Assembly: GCA_944412445.1 (NCBI GenBank)
Contig: CALYBJ010000003.1
Location: 26,150-90,149, forward strand
DNA: 64,000 nucleotides
Origin: an uncultured Clostridia bacterium
GTDB lineage: Bacteria; Bacillota; Clostridia; Oscillospirales; Acutalibacteraceae
Direction: 5' to 3'
The position numbers were made by a program, and so were the translations under genes. The notes beneath the pieces are model-generated. The model did not search any database, was not told the DNA's origin, and saw only the letters and a list, made by a program, of their open reading frames with translations. This document shows positions 52,419-60,349 of the stretch, in pieces; position 1 is the first letter of the stretch, and every line of letters begins with the position of its first letter.

Positions 52419-52472
52419 GGGGCTTGCCGCTCTCGGATTTTTTCCGTTTTGCGACAGCCCCGTTTTTATTTT
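52419..52472 (+). terminator. Terminator of the murL-murD2 operon
   Basis: GGGGCT / AGCCCC stem with further inner pairing, followed by GTTTTTATTTTTT. Confidence 0.8.
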
Positions 52473-52479
52473 TTACATA

Positions 52480-52508
52480 TTGAAAAAACTTGTTTTTTAT
52501 GGTAAAAT
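52480..52508 (+). promoter_or_regulatory. Promoter of the leucine-rich repeat gene
   Basis: TTGAAA (52480-52485), 17 bp, TAAAAT (52503-52508). Confidence 0.75.
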
Positions 52509-52564
52509 ATATAAAAAATATAGAAGCAATATAAAAATTCTGTATTGTTTTAGGAGTGTGCTGT

Positions 52565-54544
52565 ATGAAAAACAAGTTAAAAAGATTTATAAGCTGTGTT
52601 TTTGCCGTATTATTGATTTCCGCAGCTTTCGGAAGCGGCTTCGCTGTTTTCGGAGAGGAAAACGCTGAGTTTTTATACGAGCTTTCCGATGACGGAACGG
52701 CTGAAATCACTAAATATACCGGCGGCGGCTTTGAGGTTAATGTTCCCGAAACAATCGACGGCTATCCGGTAACGGGAATAGGGGAGTATGCCTTTTTGCA
52801 GCTAACCGACGTAACAAAAATAACTATTCCCAAAAGCGTAACGAAAATCGGGGAATACGCCTTTGACGAATGTTACAGCCTCAAAGAAATCGACGTAGAC
52901 GAAAATAACCCTTATTATTCCTCCGATGATAAAGGGGTTTTGTTTAACAAGGACAGAACGGAGCTTATACAATATCCGGCAGGCAGCGATGAAAAGGAAT
53001 ATATTATACCCGGAACAGCGGTGAAAATAAATTCCCATGCCTTTACCGACTGTAAGAATCTTGAGGCCGTTACAATTTCAGAAAGCGTATCGGATATTGA
53101 CGAGTATGTGTTTTATGAAACCGGTTCATTAAGCTTTATAAATGTTAGCGAAAACAACAGCAAATATTCCTCCGATGAAAACGGAGTTCTGTTCAATAAG
53201 GATAAATCGGAGCTTTTGCAGTATCCTCCGGGAAAAAATTCGGAGGAATATACCGTTCCCGAAAGTGTGAAAACAATAGGCACAAACGCTTTCAGAAACT
53301 GTAATAATCTTATTTATGTGAAAATACCCGAAAGCGTGTCGGTTGTAAAAAGCTTTGCCTTTGCGGAAAGCGGAGGCTTAAAAGAAATAACAATTCCCGA
53401 CGGTGTAAAAACCATAGGCAATTCGGCGTTTAACTGGTGCCGAAGCTTGGAATCGGTTCAGATAGGCAGCGGCATTGAAAATATAGGAGAGTATGCTTTT
53501 TTCAGCTGCGGCAAGCTGAAAACAATTAATATTAACGGCAGTGTTAAAAATATCGGAGCATTGGCATTTGACCAAACGGCATTTTACGCTGATAAAAACA
53601 ACTGGGAAGACGACGTGCTGTATATCGGCGGCTTTTTAATATACGCAGGGCAGGATATGCCGTCTCAATACACTGTCAGGGAAGGAACCCGGGGCATTGC
53701 CGACAGCTCAATCTACGGCGTTTCAAAATTAACTTCTCTTACAATTCCGAAAAGCGTTCAGTATATTGAGCTGGGAGCTATACAGGAATGTGTTAATCTT
53801 GCCGAAATAAATGTGGATAAGGATAACGAAGTATATTCATCGGACGAGCACGGCGTTTTGTTTAATAAAGACAAAACCAAGCTTATAAAGTATCCTGTGG
53901 GAAATAAATCCCAAGAATATGTTATTCCCGAAACTGTAACATCAGTAGATATGTTTGCTTTTGGCGGCTGCACAAATTTAATCTCCGTGAAAATTCCCCA
54001 AAGTGTAACAGACATTGGTAATTTTGCCTTTTCCGACTGCGGCGGCTTAAAGGAAATAGTATTTCCCCACAGCGTAACAAGTATCGGAAACGGCGCGTTT
54101 GTATGGTGTGACAGCTTGGAGTCGGTTGTACTTCCGTCTTCGCTGACAGGAATCGAAAGCGATACCTTTGTTTCCTGTAAAAGCCTGAAGACGGTTATAA
54201 TTCCCGATACGGTAACAAGCATAGGCACTGACGCTTTTGCATCCTGTGAAAGCCTTGAGTCGGTTACGATACCCGAAAGCGTAATAAGCATTGCTAAGGG
54301 CGCCTTTGACCAGTGCAATAAGTTAGAGAATGTGTATTATACCGGCTCCCGGGAGCAGTGGAACAGTATTGAAATCGGAGATTCCAACGAAAATCTTTTT
54401 AATAATATTGTATATGACTATTCCCAAAATTCAGGTTTAACGGAAATAATAATTATTGTATGCCTGATTATTGCTGCAGCCGCAGTGATTATTGCATTGA
54501 CCGTAAAAAAGAGAAAACATAAAAAGGCAGAAAGCGAAAGATGA
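52565..54544 (+). CDS. BspA-type leucine-rich repeat surface protein
   Basis: A 659-residue exported protein; ATG 52565 follows GGAGTG. Residues 1-30 are a signal peptide. Then come about 20 LRR_5 (BspA/TpLRR) units of the form VTKIGEYAFDECYSLKEI and VKTIGTNAFRNCNNLIYV. A longer cassette with YSSDDKGVLFNKDRTELIQY occurs three times (near residues 117, 195 and 415). One helix near the C-terminus (IIIIVCLIIAAAAVIIALTV) and a basic tail anchor it in the membrane, without LPXTG. Such proteins mediate adhesion or bind host and food polymers. Confidence 0.88.
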   Translation: MKNKLKRFISCVFAVLLISAAFGSGFAVFGEENAEFLYELSDDGTAEITKYTGGGFEVNVPETIDGYPVTGIGEYAFLQLTDVTKITIPKSVTKIGEYAFDECYSLKEIDVDENNPYYSSDDKGVLFNKDRTELIQYPAGSDEKEYIIPGTAVKINSHAFTDCKNLEAVTISESVSDIDEYVFYETGSLSFINVSENNSKYSSDENGVLFNKDKSELLQYPPGKNSEEYTVPESVKTIGTNAFRNCNNLIYVKIPESVSVVKSFAFAESGGLKEITIPDGVKTIGNSAFNWCRSLESVQIGSGIENIGEYAFFSCGKLKTININGSVKNIGALAFDQTAFYADKNNWEDDVLYIGGFLIYAGQDMPSQYTVREGTRGIADSSIYGVSKLTSLTIPKSVQYIELGAIQECVNLAEINVDKDNEVYSSDEHGVLFNKDKTKLIKYPVGNKSQEYVIPETVTSVDMFAFGGCTNLISVKIPQSVTDIGNFAFSDCGGLKEIVFPHSVTSIGNGAFVWCDSLESVVLPSSLTGIESDTFVSCKSLKTVIIPDTVTSIGTDAFASCESLESVTIPESVISIAKGAFDQCNKLENVYYTGSREQWNSIEIGDSNENLFNNIVYDYSQNSGLTEIIIIVCLIIAAAAVIIALTVKKRKHKKAESER

Positions 54545-54550
54545 GAAAAA

Positions 54551-54576
54551 TAAGGCTGCCCCAAGGGACAGCCTTA
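54551..54576. terminator. Shared terminator of the LRR gene and trpS
   Basis: TAAGGCTG / CAGCCTTA stem; the minus strand has ATTTTTCTC after it. Confidence 0.75.
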
Positions 54577-54588
54577 ATATTGCTTTTA

Positions 54589-55611
54589 TCAGTATTGCCA
54601 GAAGCCGATTTTTTTCATGCACTTTTTAACGGTTCTGTCCGCTATTCTGCCTGCTTTTTCGGCTCCCTGCCTTGCGCAGTCCGTAAGGTAAGCCTTGTCG
54701 TTTATAAGTCTTGAATACTCCTCCTGAAGAGGTCTTAATTCCTCAATGACAGCCTCGGCAACTCTGCTCTTAAAATCGCCGTAGCCCCTGCCGCTGAATT
54801 CCTGCTCGATTTCCTCATAGGTTTTTCCCGTGCAGGCGGAGTAAATATCCATAAGGTTCCTGACTCCCGCTTTTTCCTCGCTGTAATATACTCTCGCTTC
54901 GGAATCGGTAACGGCGCTTTTAATTTTTTTGCTTATGGCGTCGGGAGCGTCGGTTACAAGAATAAAGGACTTCTGATTTGTGTCGGACTTGCTCATTTTT
55001 TTGTTAGGCTCCTGAAGGGACATTACTCTTGCACCGGCTTTTCCTATAAAAGGCTCCGGAACCTTGAAAAAGTCTCCGTAAATGCCGTTGAAGCGGTTTG
55101 CGATATCCCTTGTTAACTCAAGGTGCTGTTTCTGGTCGTCGCCTATGGGCACATAGTCCGCATTGTAAAGAAGTATATCCGCTGCCATAAGGGTAGGGTA
55201 TGTAAACAGTCCCAGGTTTACGTTGTCGGCGTGCTTTGCCGATTTATCCTTGAACTGTGTCATTCTTGAAGCCTCTCCGAACTGGGTGTAGCAGTCAAGT
55301 ATCCAGCCCAGCTGAGCGTGAGCCGGCACATGGCTCTGACAAAATATTATGTTCTTTTCAGGGTCAAGCCCCATGGCGATAAGAATCGCAAATAAATCAA
55401 GACTTCTTTTTCTTAAATCAGCCGGAGCCGTTCTTACGGTAATGGCGTGAAGATCGGCTTCTCCGAAAAGACAGTCATATTCTTTGGACATCTTTATCCA
55501 GTTTTTAAAGGCTCCCAGATAGTTGCCTAAGGTAGGCGTTCCCGTGGGCTGTATAAGGCTTAAAACAACCTTGTTTTTTTCATCTTTTTTTTCGGTTATA
55601 CTGCTTTCCAT
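54589..55611 (-). CDS. trpS: Tryptophanyl-tRNA synthetase
   Basis: A 340-residue class I synthetase. The HIGH-type motif reads QPTGTPTLGNYLGAFKNW (about 20-37), and the KMSKS-type motif is KKMSKSD near 203-209. QLGWILDCYTQFGEASRM and PVGDDQKQHLELTRDIA-like (VPIGDDQKQHLELTRD) are family features. It is the last gene of a minus-strand run with the aminotransferase 32 bp upstream. No T-box is seen in that short gap. Confidence 0.96.
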   Translation of the reverse strand: MESSITEKKDEKNKVVLSLIQPTGTPTLGNYLGAFKNWIKMSKEYDCLFGEADLHAITVRTAPADLRKRSLDLFAILIAMGLDPEKNIIFCQSHVPAHAQLGWILDCYTQFGEASRMTQFKDKSAKHADNVNLGLFTYPTLMAADILLYNADYVPIGDDQKQHLELTRDIANRFNGIYGDFFKVPEPFIGKAGARVMSLQEPNKKMSKSDTNQKSFILVTDAPDAISKKIKSAVTDSEARVYYSEEKAGVRNLMDIYSACTGKTYEEIEQEFSGRGYGDFKSRVAEAVIEELRPLQEEYSRLINDKAYLTDCARQGAEKAGRIADRTVKKCMKKIGFWQY

Positions 55612-55643
55612 AAAATCGTCCTTTTCAATGTTATAGGGAAAAA

Positions 55644-56828
55644 TCAGAACATTTCCTTGACTTTTCCTAAAATTTTCATGCCCCTGACAATGCCGTCGTC
55701 GGTAGGCGTTGAGAAATTAAGTCTTACGCACTGGGTTTTGTCCTCGGGATACATCATAAATGCGATGCCCGGAACTACCGCAACCTTGTTTTCGGCAGCG
55801 ACGGAGCAGAATTTCAGCATATTAACGCTGTCGGGGAGCTTGCACCAGATAAACAGGCCGCCTTCGGGCTTTACGTATGTTACGAAGTCGCCCAGCTCCG
55901 AATCTATAAGTCCGCACATAAGCTCAAGCTTTTTGCGGTAAATATCTCTGATTTTTAAGATATGTCCTTCCATATCGTAATTGTTCATCCACTCGTTTAC
56001 AATCATCTGGGTAAGAACGGGAGTATGAACGTCGGAAGCCTGCTTGCCTACGGTCATTTTGGCAATAAGCTCCTTGTTTGCTATTGTGAAAGCTACGCGG
56101 ATGCCCGGTGAAAGGATTTTTGAAAATGAGCCGGAATAAATAACAATGCCCTCAGTATCTATTGATTTAATGCAGGGAACATTTTCTCCTGAGCATCTTA
56201 ATTCTCCGTAGGGGTTGTCCTCAAGGATTATTACGCCGTATTCCTTCGCGAGCTCGTATAATCTCTGTCTTTTCTCCCGGGACATTGTAACTCCCGAGGG
56301 GTTCTGGAAATTGGGAATAGTGTAAATAAGCTTTGCTCTTTTCTCCTTTTTGAGAACCTCCTCAAGCATTTCCATGTTCATGCCGTCGCTGTCAACATCA
56401 ACGCCCACAAGTCTTCCCTTGTATGAACGGTATGTGTTTAAAGCTCCGATAAAGGAGGGGCTTTCGCTTATAACAACATCATCCTCGTTTACAAGCACCT
56501 TTGTGGCAAGGTCGATAACCTGCTGTGCGCCTGAGGTGATTATAATATCGTCGTCTTCGCTTCCGACGTTATATTTTTCCTTCATGTATTTGCTGATTGT
56601 GCTTCTGAGAGGAGTGTATCCCTCGGAAATGCCGTACTGCAAAGCGGTAATCGGGTCTTTTTCCAAAATTTCCGCAGTAATTTTTCTTACATCGTCAACG
56701 GGAAACGCTTCCGGAGCGGGATTTCCTGCCGCAAAGGGAATTACGTCCCCCGCAGAGGTGGCTTTTAAAATTTCTCTTATTGCCGAGGGCTTAAGAGATG
56801 AAATTCTGTCTGAAAATTTGTAATCCAT
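55644..56828 (-). CDS. PLP-dependent aminotransferase (MocR/2-aminoadipate type)
   Basis: A 394-residue fold-type I aminotransferase. It begins with FAAGNPAPEAFPVDDV, typical of the LysN/MocR-like aminotransferases. The cofactor sites are IITSGAQQVIDLATKVLV, YTIPNFQNPSGVTMS, ILEDNPYGELR, the PLP lysine in YSGSFSKILSPGIRVAF (near 231) and RLNFSTP. There is no N-terminal GntR domain. The amino acid used is not clear; aromatic or branched acids and aminoadipate are options. It follows the ANTAR gene by 17 bp. Confidence 0.88.
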   Translation of the reverse strand: MDYKFSDRISSLKPSAIREILKATSAGDVIPFAAGNPAPEAFPVDDVRKITAEILEKDPITALQYGISEGYTPLRSTISKYMKEKYNVGSEDDDIIITSGAQQVIDLATKVLVNEDDVVISESPSFIGALNTYRSYKGRLVGVDVDSDGMNMEMLEEVLKKEKRAKLIYTIPNFQNPSGVTMSREKRQRLYELAKEYGVIILEDNPYGELRCSGENVPCIKSIDTEGIVIYSGSFSKILSPGIRVAFTIANKELIAKMTVGKQASDVHTPVLTQMIVNEWMNNYDMEGHILKIRDIYRKKLELMCGLIDSELGDFVTYVKPEGGLFIWCKLPDSVNMLKFCSVAAENKVAVVPGIAFMMYPEDKTQCVRLNFSTPTDDGIVRGMKILGKVKEMF

Positions 56829-56845
56829 TTTATATGCTTCCTTTT

Positions 56846-57433
56846 TTAAGAATTTGTATATGTTTTTATTACAGAGTTTGCGACCTCGTATTTAGTCGTT
56901 CTCATATCCATTGCCTGTTTCTCAATAAACCGATGAGCTTCGCTTTCCGTCATATCAAGATTTTCCATCAGCATATTTTTCGCCCTCTGAACTATTTTCA
57001 GCTCGTCCAGCTTCAGCTTCAGCTTCTTGTTTTCCTGCTCCAGCAGGGCGAATTTATTCTGCATTGCCGAAAGAATTTTAAGTCCGTGGTGAAACATAGT
57101 GGCGTCAATGGGCTTCGCTACGGTGATAACTCCCATATCCTCCGTTTTGTACGCAACGGCTTCGCTTATGTCGGCTTTCGCTATCATCAGTATCCCCGAA
57201 CAGCTGCTTTCCGCAATGTGCAGGGCAAGCTCTATCCCGAAATCGTCAGACAGCGGAGTGTTTATTATAACTATGTCAAAATGCTCCGAGCATAATATTC
57301 TTCTGGCTTCTCCGGAGGTTCTGGCTGTTGCGACTGGTAAAAAGCTGTTGCTTTCAAGGAGCCTTGTTATGGCTGCTATTCCCTTGTCGCCTGAGGATAC
57401 AAGGAGGACGCTGTGATGTGATTTTTCAGTCAT
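56846..57433 (-). CDS. ANTAR-domain RNA-binding regulator with a pseudo-receiver
   Basis: A 195-residue antiterminator. Residues 5-122 form a receiver-like domain, but the phosphorylation Asp is replaced: the strand reads FDIVIINTPL, giving Asn near 58, and the acidic pair is weak (VSSGD). The conserved Lys in VAKPID is kept. A coiled linker (about 125-147) leads to the ANTAR domain (IVQRAKNMLMENLDMTESEA, then HRFIEKQAMDMRTTKYEVA). ANTAR proteins bind twin hexaloop RNA hairpins and stop terminators from forming. It lies directly behind glnA; the glnN leader is a likely target. Confidence 0.88.
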   Translation of the reverse strand: MTEKSHHSVLLVSSGDKGIAAITRLLESNSFLPVATARTSGEARRILCSEHFDIVIINTPLSDDFGIELALHIAESSCSGILMIAKADISEAVAYKTEDMGVITVAKPIDATMFHHGLKILSAMQNKFALLEQENKKLKLKLDELKIVQRAKNMLMENLDMTESEAHRFIEKQAMDMRTTKYEVANSVIKTYTNS

Positions 57434-57465
57434 GATTACTCAAATCCCCCATGCGGCTGAATTGA

Positions 57466-58701
57466 TTATATGTTATGGATATTCCTCTTTTTATAAATTT
57501 CTATTAACTGCTTTGAAAGTATCTTGTTGATAAACAGGCTTTTCTCCGCTTCCGCTATTGCCGTTTCAAAGGACATGGGAAGCCTTTTGAGAGAAGCTCT
57601 TACGCCGCTTTCCGCTTCAAGAATGTTAAAGTCCGTAGGCTCGGGAAGCTGCATATTTTTTTCAACGCCTTCAAGTCCTGCAAGCAGCAGCAGCGTGTAG
57701 GCTATATATGGATTGGCGCAGGCATCGGGAGAACGCAGCTCAATCATTTCTCTTCTGCCTCCCGTGGTTTCGGGAACTCTTATAAGCTGTCCGTAATTCT
57801 CCGCCGACCAGGAAACATACGCCGGCGCGTTATGCTCTCCCAGACGCATATATGATTCCCTTGAGGGATTTAAAAACGCTGTCATTTCCGAACAGTGATG
57901 AAGCATTCCCGCTATAAAGGAATCCTTTATGTTTTTATCGGAATCGGAGGTCTTATAGGGGATCATGTTGATATGAAAGCCGTTGCCGGCGTAATCCCTT
58001 AAAGGCTTCGGACGGAAGGTGGCGTATAAGCCCAGCTGCGCCGAAATCGTTTCAACAACGGATTTTAATGTTATAACATTGTCGGCCGATGTGAGAGGAT
58101 CGGAATATCTGAAATCAATTTCATTCTGACCGGGGCCTACCTCGTGCTGAGAGCTTTCCGGAGATACTCCCATGTTTTCAAGGGTAAGGCATATTTCACG
58201 CCTTACATTCTGTCCCTTGTCTCTGGGCTCCGCGTCAAGATAGGTTCCGTTGTCAAAGGGAACAGAGGTTGGCTCGCCTTTTTCGTCTGTTTTGAAAAGA
58301 TAAAACTCGCACTGGGCGCCTACCGTGCAGGATATTCCCTTTTTCAGCAAATGACGCACCGTTCTTTTTAAAAGATGTCGGCAGTCAAGCTCATAGGGCG
58401 TTCCGTCGGCGTATTTTATGTCGCAGAAAAATCTTACGACTCTTCCCGTGGAAGGCCTCCAGGGAAGAAGGGTTGCCGTTGTAAGGTCGGGAAACAAATA
58501 AAGGTCGGTTCTTCTTTTTGAATCGGCGCCCTCTACGGAAATTGATTCGATATGTATTCCCGTGGTCATGGCTCTTTTCATTTCCGACGGCATTATGGAT
58601 ATGTTTTTCTGAACGGAAAACGCGTCGCTGAAGGCAAGCCTTATAAACTTAACATCGTTTTCCTCAAAAAAGCTCATTACCTCTTCCTGTTCGATTATCA
58701 T
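57466..58701 (-). CDS. glnA: Glutamine synthetase, type I-like (GlnA)
   Basis: A 411-residue glutamine synthetase family protein, somewhat shorter than usual type I enzymes (about 440-470). Motifs are GAQCEFYLF for the catalytic Glu, SQHEVGPGQNEIDFRY, AGNGFHINM (canonical NGSGMHxH), YVSWSAENYGQLIRVPE and EMIELRSPDACANPYIAYTLLLLAG. It makes glutamine from glutamate and ammonia; a role in gamma-glutamylation of another amine cannot be excluded. It is followed by the ANTAR gene (32 bp) and preceded by purA (70-odd bp), all in one direction. Confidence 0.9.
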   Translation of the reverse strand: MIIEQEEVMSFFEENDVKFIRLAFSDAFSVQKNISIMPSEMKRAMTTGIHIESISVEGADSKRRTDLYLFPDLTTATLLPWRPSTGRVVRFFCDIKYADGTPYELDCRHLLKRTVRHLLKKGISCTVGAQCEFYLFKTDEKGEPTSVPFDNGTYLDAEPRDKGQNVRREICLTLENMGVSPESSQHEVGPGQNEIDFRYSDPLTSADNVITLKSVVETISAQLGLYATFRPKPLRDYAGNGFHINMIPYKTSDSDKNIKDSFIAGMLHHCSEMTAFLNPSRESYMRLGEHNAPAYVSWSAENYGQLIRVPETTGGRREMIELRSPDACANPYIAYTLLLLAGLEGVEKNMQLPEPTDFNILEAESGVRASLKRLPMSFETAIAEAEKSLFINKILSKQLIEIYKKRNIHNI

Positions 58702-58771
58702 AATAAGTCAACCCTCTGAAAGCTTTGATTTTTTATCAGAACATTTTATGCAAATATTCTTACTTTATCTA

Positions 58772-60046
58772 TTAAAACATTTTTATGTAAGCTTCTCTTT
58801 CTGCGCCTACGGAAACATACTGTATGGGACAGTTCATCTGTTTTTCGATATACTGAATATATTTAAGAGCCTTTTCGGGAAGCTCTTCCTTTTTTCTGCA
58901 CTTTGAAATGTCGCAGTTCCAGCCGTCTACAAATTCGTAAACAGGCTTTGCCTTTGCAAGCTTAACGCCTATGGGGAAATCGTGAACAATTTCTCCGTCA
59001 ACCTCGTAAGCCGTGCAGACAGGGATTTTTTCATAGCCGGAGAGAATATCCAGCTTTGTAAGAGCAAGAACCGTTGCCCCCTGAACAAGAGTTCCGTATC
59101 TTGAGGCTACAACATCGAAGCCGCCTACTCTTCTGGGTCTTCCCGTTGCCGCGCCGTACTCGCCGCCTGCTTCACGAAGCTTGTCGCCCTCTTCTCCGAA
59201 AAGCTCGCAGGTAAAGGGACCTTCTCCTACGCAGGAGGAATACGCCTTGATAATTCCCACCGTTTCGTCAAGCTTTAAGTTGGGAACTCCGGCGCCTATG
59301 GGAGCGTATGCCGCTATTGTTGAAGATGATGAGGTATAGGGATAAATTCCGAAATCAATGTCACGGAGCGCTCCCAGCTGAGCCTCAAACATTATTTTTT
59401 TGCCCTCTGCGTTCATCCTGTTAAGATAAACCGTTGTGTCGCAGATATGAGGTATAAGGTGCTCGCCGTAGGTCATAAGCCAGTCGTACATCTCGTCGGC
59501 TGAAAGAGCCTCGTGCTTGTATCCGTCACGGACTGTAAGGTTTTTCCACTCTACTATGGGAGCAAGCTTCTTTTTAAGCTCCTCGGGATTTAAAAGATCT
59601 CCCATGCGGATTGCTTTTTTCATGTATTTGTCGGAATATACGGGAGCTATTCCTCTTCTTGTGGAGCCGAATTTGGCGTCTCCCAGCCTGTCCTCCTCAA
59701 GACAGTCAAGAAGCTTGTGATAAGGCATACAGATTACGGCTTTATCGCTGATTTTAAGGTTTTCCGGAGTGATTTTAATGCCCTTGTCCGTAAGCCTTTT
59801 TATTTCCTCCGTAAGGTGCTGAATGTCGATTACCATTCCGTTGCCCATTACGTTTGCGGTTGTTTCGCTGAGTATTCCCGAGGGAAGAAGATTCAAAATA
59901 AATTTGCCTCTGTTGTTGATAACCGTGTGGCCTGCGTTGTTTCCTCCCTGATAGCGAATAACAATGTCGTATTCGGAGGCGAAAAGATCTACCATACGGC
60001 CCTTTCCTTCATCGCCCCAGTTGATTCCTACGATTGCTGTTAACAA
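58772..60046 (-). CDS. purA: Adenylosuccinate synthase
   Basis: A 424-residue enzyme that makes adenylosuccinate from IMP, Asp and GTP. I choose TTG 60046 because AGGAG lies 8 bases before it; the GTG three codons upstream almost touches the AGGAG. Motifs: GINWGDEGKGRMVDLFA, RYQGGNNAGHTVINN, GSTRRGIAPVYSDK, GPFTCELFGEEGDKLREAG, GATGRPRRVGGFDVVASR. Amide nitrogen use links it loosely to the neighbouring glutamine synthetases. Confidence 0.95.
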   Translation of the reverse strand: MLTAIVGINWGDEGKGRMVDLFASEYDIVIRYQGGNNAGHTVINNRGKFILNLLPSGILSETTANVMGNGMVIDIQHLTEEIKRLTDKGIKITPENLKISDKAVICMPYHKLLDCLEEDRLGDAKFGSTRRGIAPVYSDKYMKKAIRMGDLLNPEELKKKLAPIVEWKNLTVRDGYKHEALSADEMYDWLMTYGEHLIPHICDTTVYLNRMNAEGKKIMFEAQLGALRDIDFGIYPYTSSSSTIAAYAPIGAGVPNLKLDETVGIIKAYSSCVGEGPFTCELFGEEGDKLREAGGEYGAATGRPRRVGGFDVVASRYGTLVQGATVLALTKLDILSGYEKIPVCTAYEVDGEIVHDFPIGVKLAKAKPVYEFVDGWNCDISKCRKKEELPEKALKYIQYIEKQMNCPIQYVSVGAEREAYIKMF

Positions 60047-60212
60047 TTTTACCACTCCTGTTTTATGTAAAGATTTTTTTACCTTAATAAAAATAACAAA
60101 CCTATTTTATTTTATACTAATTCCATGATATTATAATTCTAAAAAGGAATAATGCCTACTTTATTTTATATATTTACTCATAAAAATGTATTTTATATGA
60201 ATATAATAGCTA

Positions 60213-60241
60213 TTGACAAAATAATTTGCCGGAATTATAAT
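60213..60241 (+). promoter_or_regulatory. Promoter of glnN
   Basis: Consensus TTGACA (60213-60218), 17 bp, TATAAT (60236-60241). Transcription should start near 60248, a few bases before the hairpin pair. The stretch 60056-60212 is AT-rich; I see no clear purA promoter in it. Confidence 0.9.
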
Positions 60242-60254
60242 ATTCATATCTTAA

Positions 60255-60290
60255 GGCAATGCCGCCGAGGATGGTTCCTCGGCTTTTTTT
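60255..60290 (+). promoter_or_regulatory. ANTAR-type attenuator in the glnN leader
   Basis: Two hairpins with six-base loops stand side by side. P1 is GGC-AATGCC-GCC (60255-60266). P2 is GAGG-ATGGTT-CCTC (60267-60280). Both loops have A at position 1 and G at position 4, the mark of ANTAR targets. The full stem GCCGAGG / CCTCGGC (60264-60283) followed by T8 is a terminator. It needs the GCC at 60264-60266 that P1 also uses, so P1 and the terminator exclude each other. Confidence 0.75.
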
Positions 60291-60349
60291 TATAGGAGAT
60301 ACCTTTATACGGCTTTATCCCCAAAACCTTAAAAAGGAGAATTACTTTT

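Noticed and set aside
60056..60212. Purine riboswitch before purA
   Set aside because: No conserved aptamer core or paired loops are visible; the region is only AT-rich.
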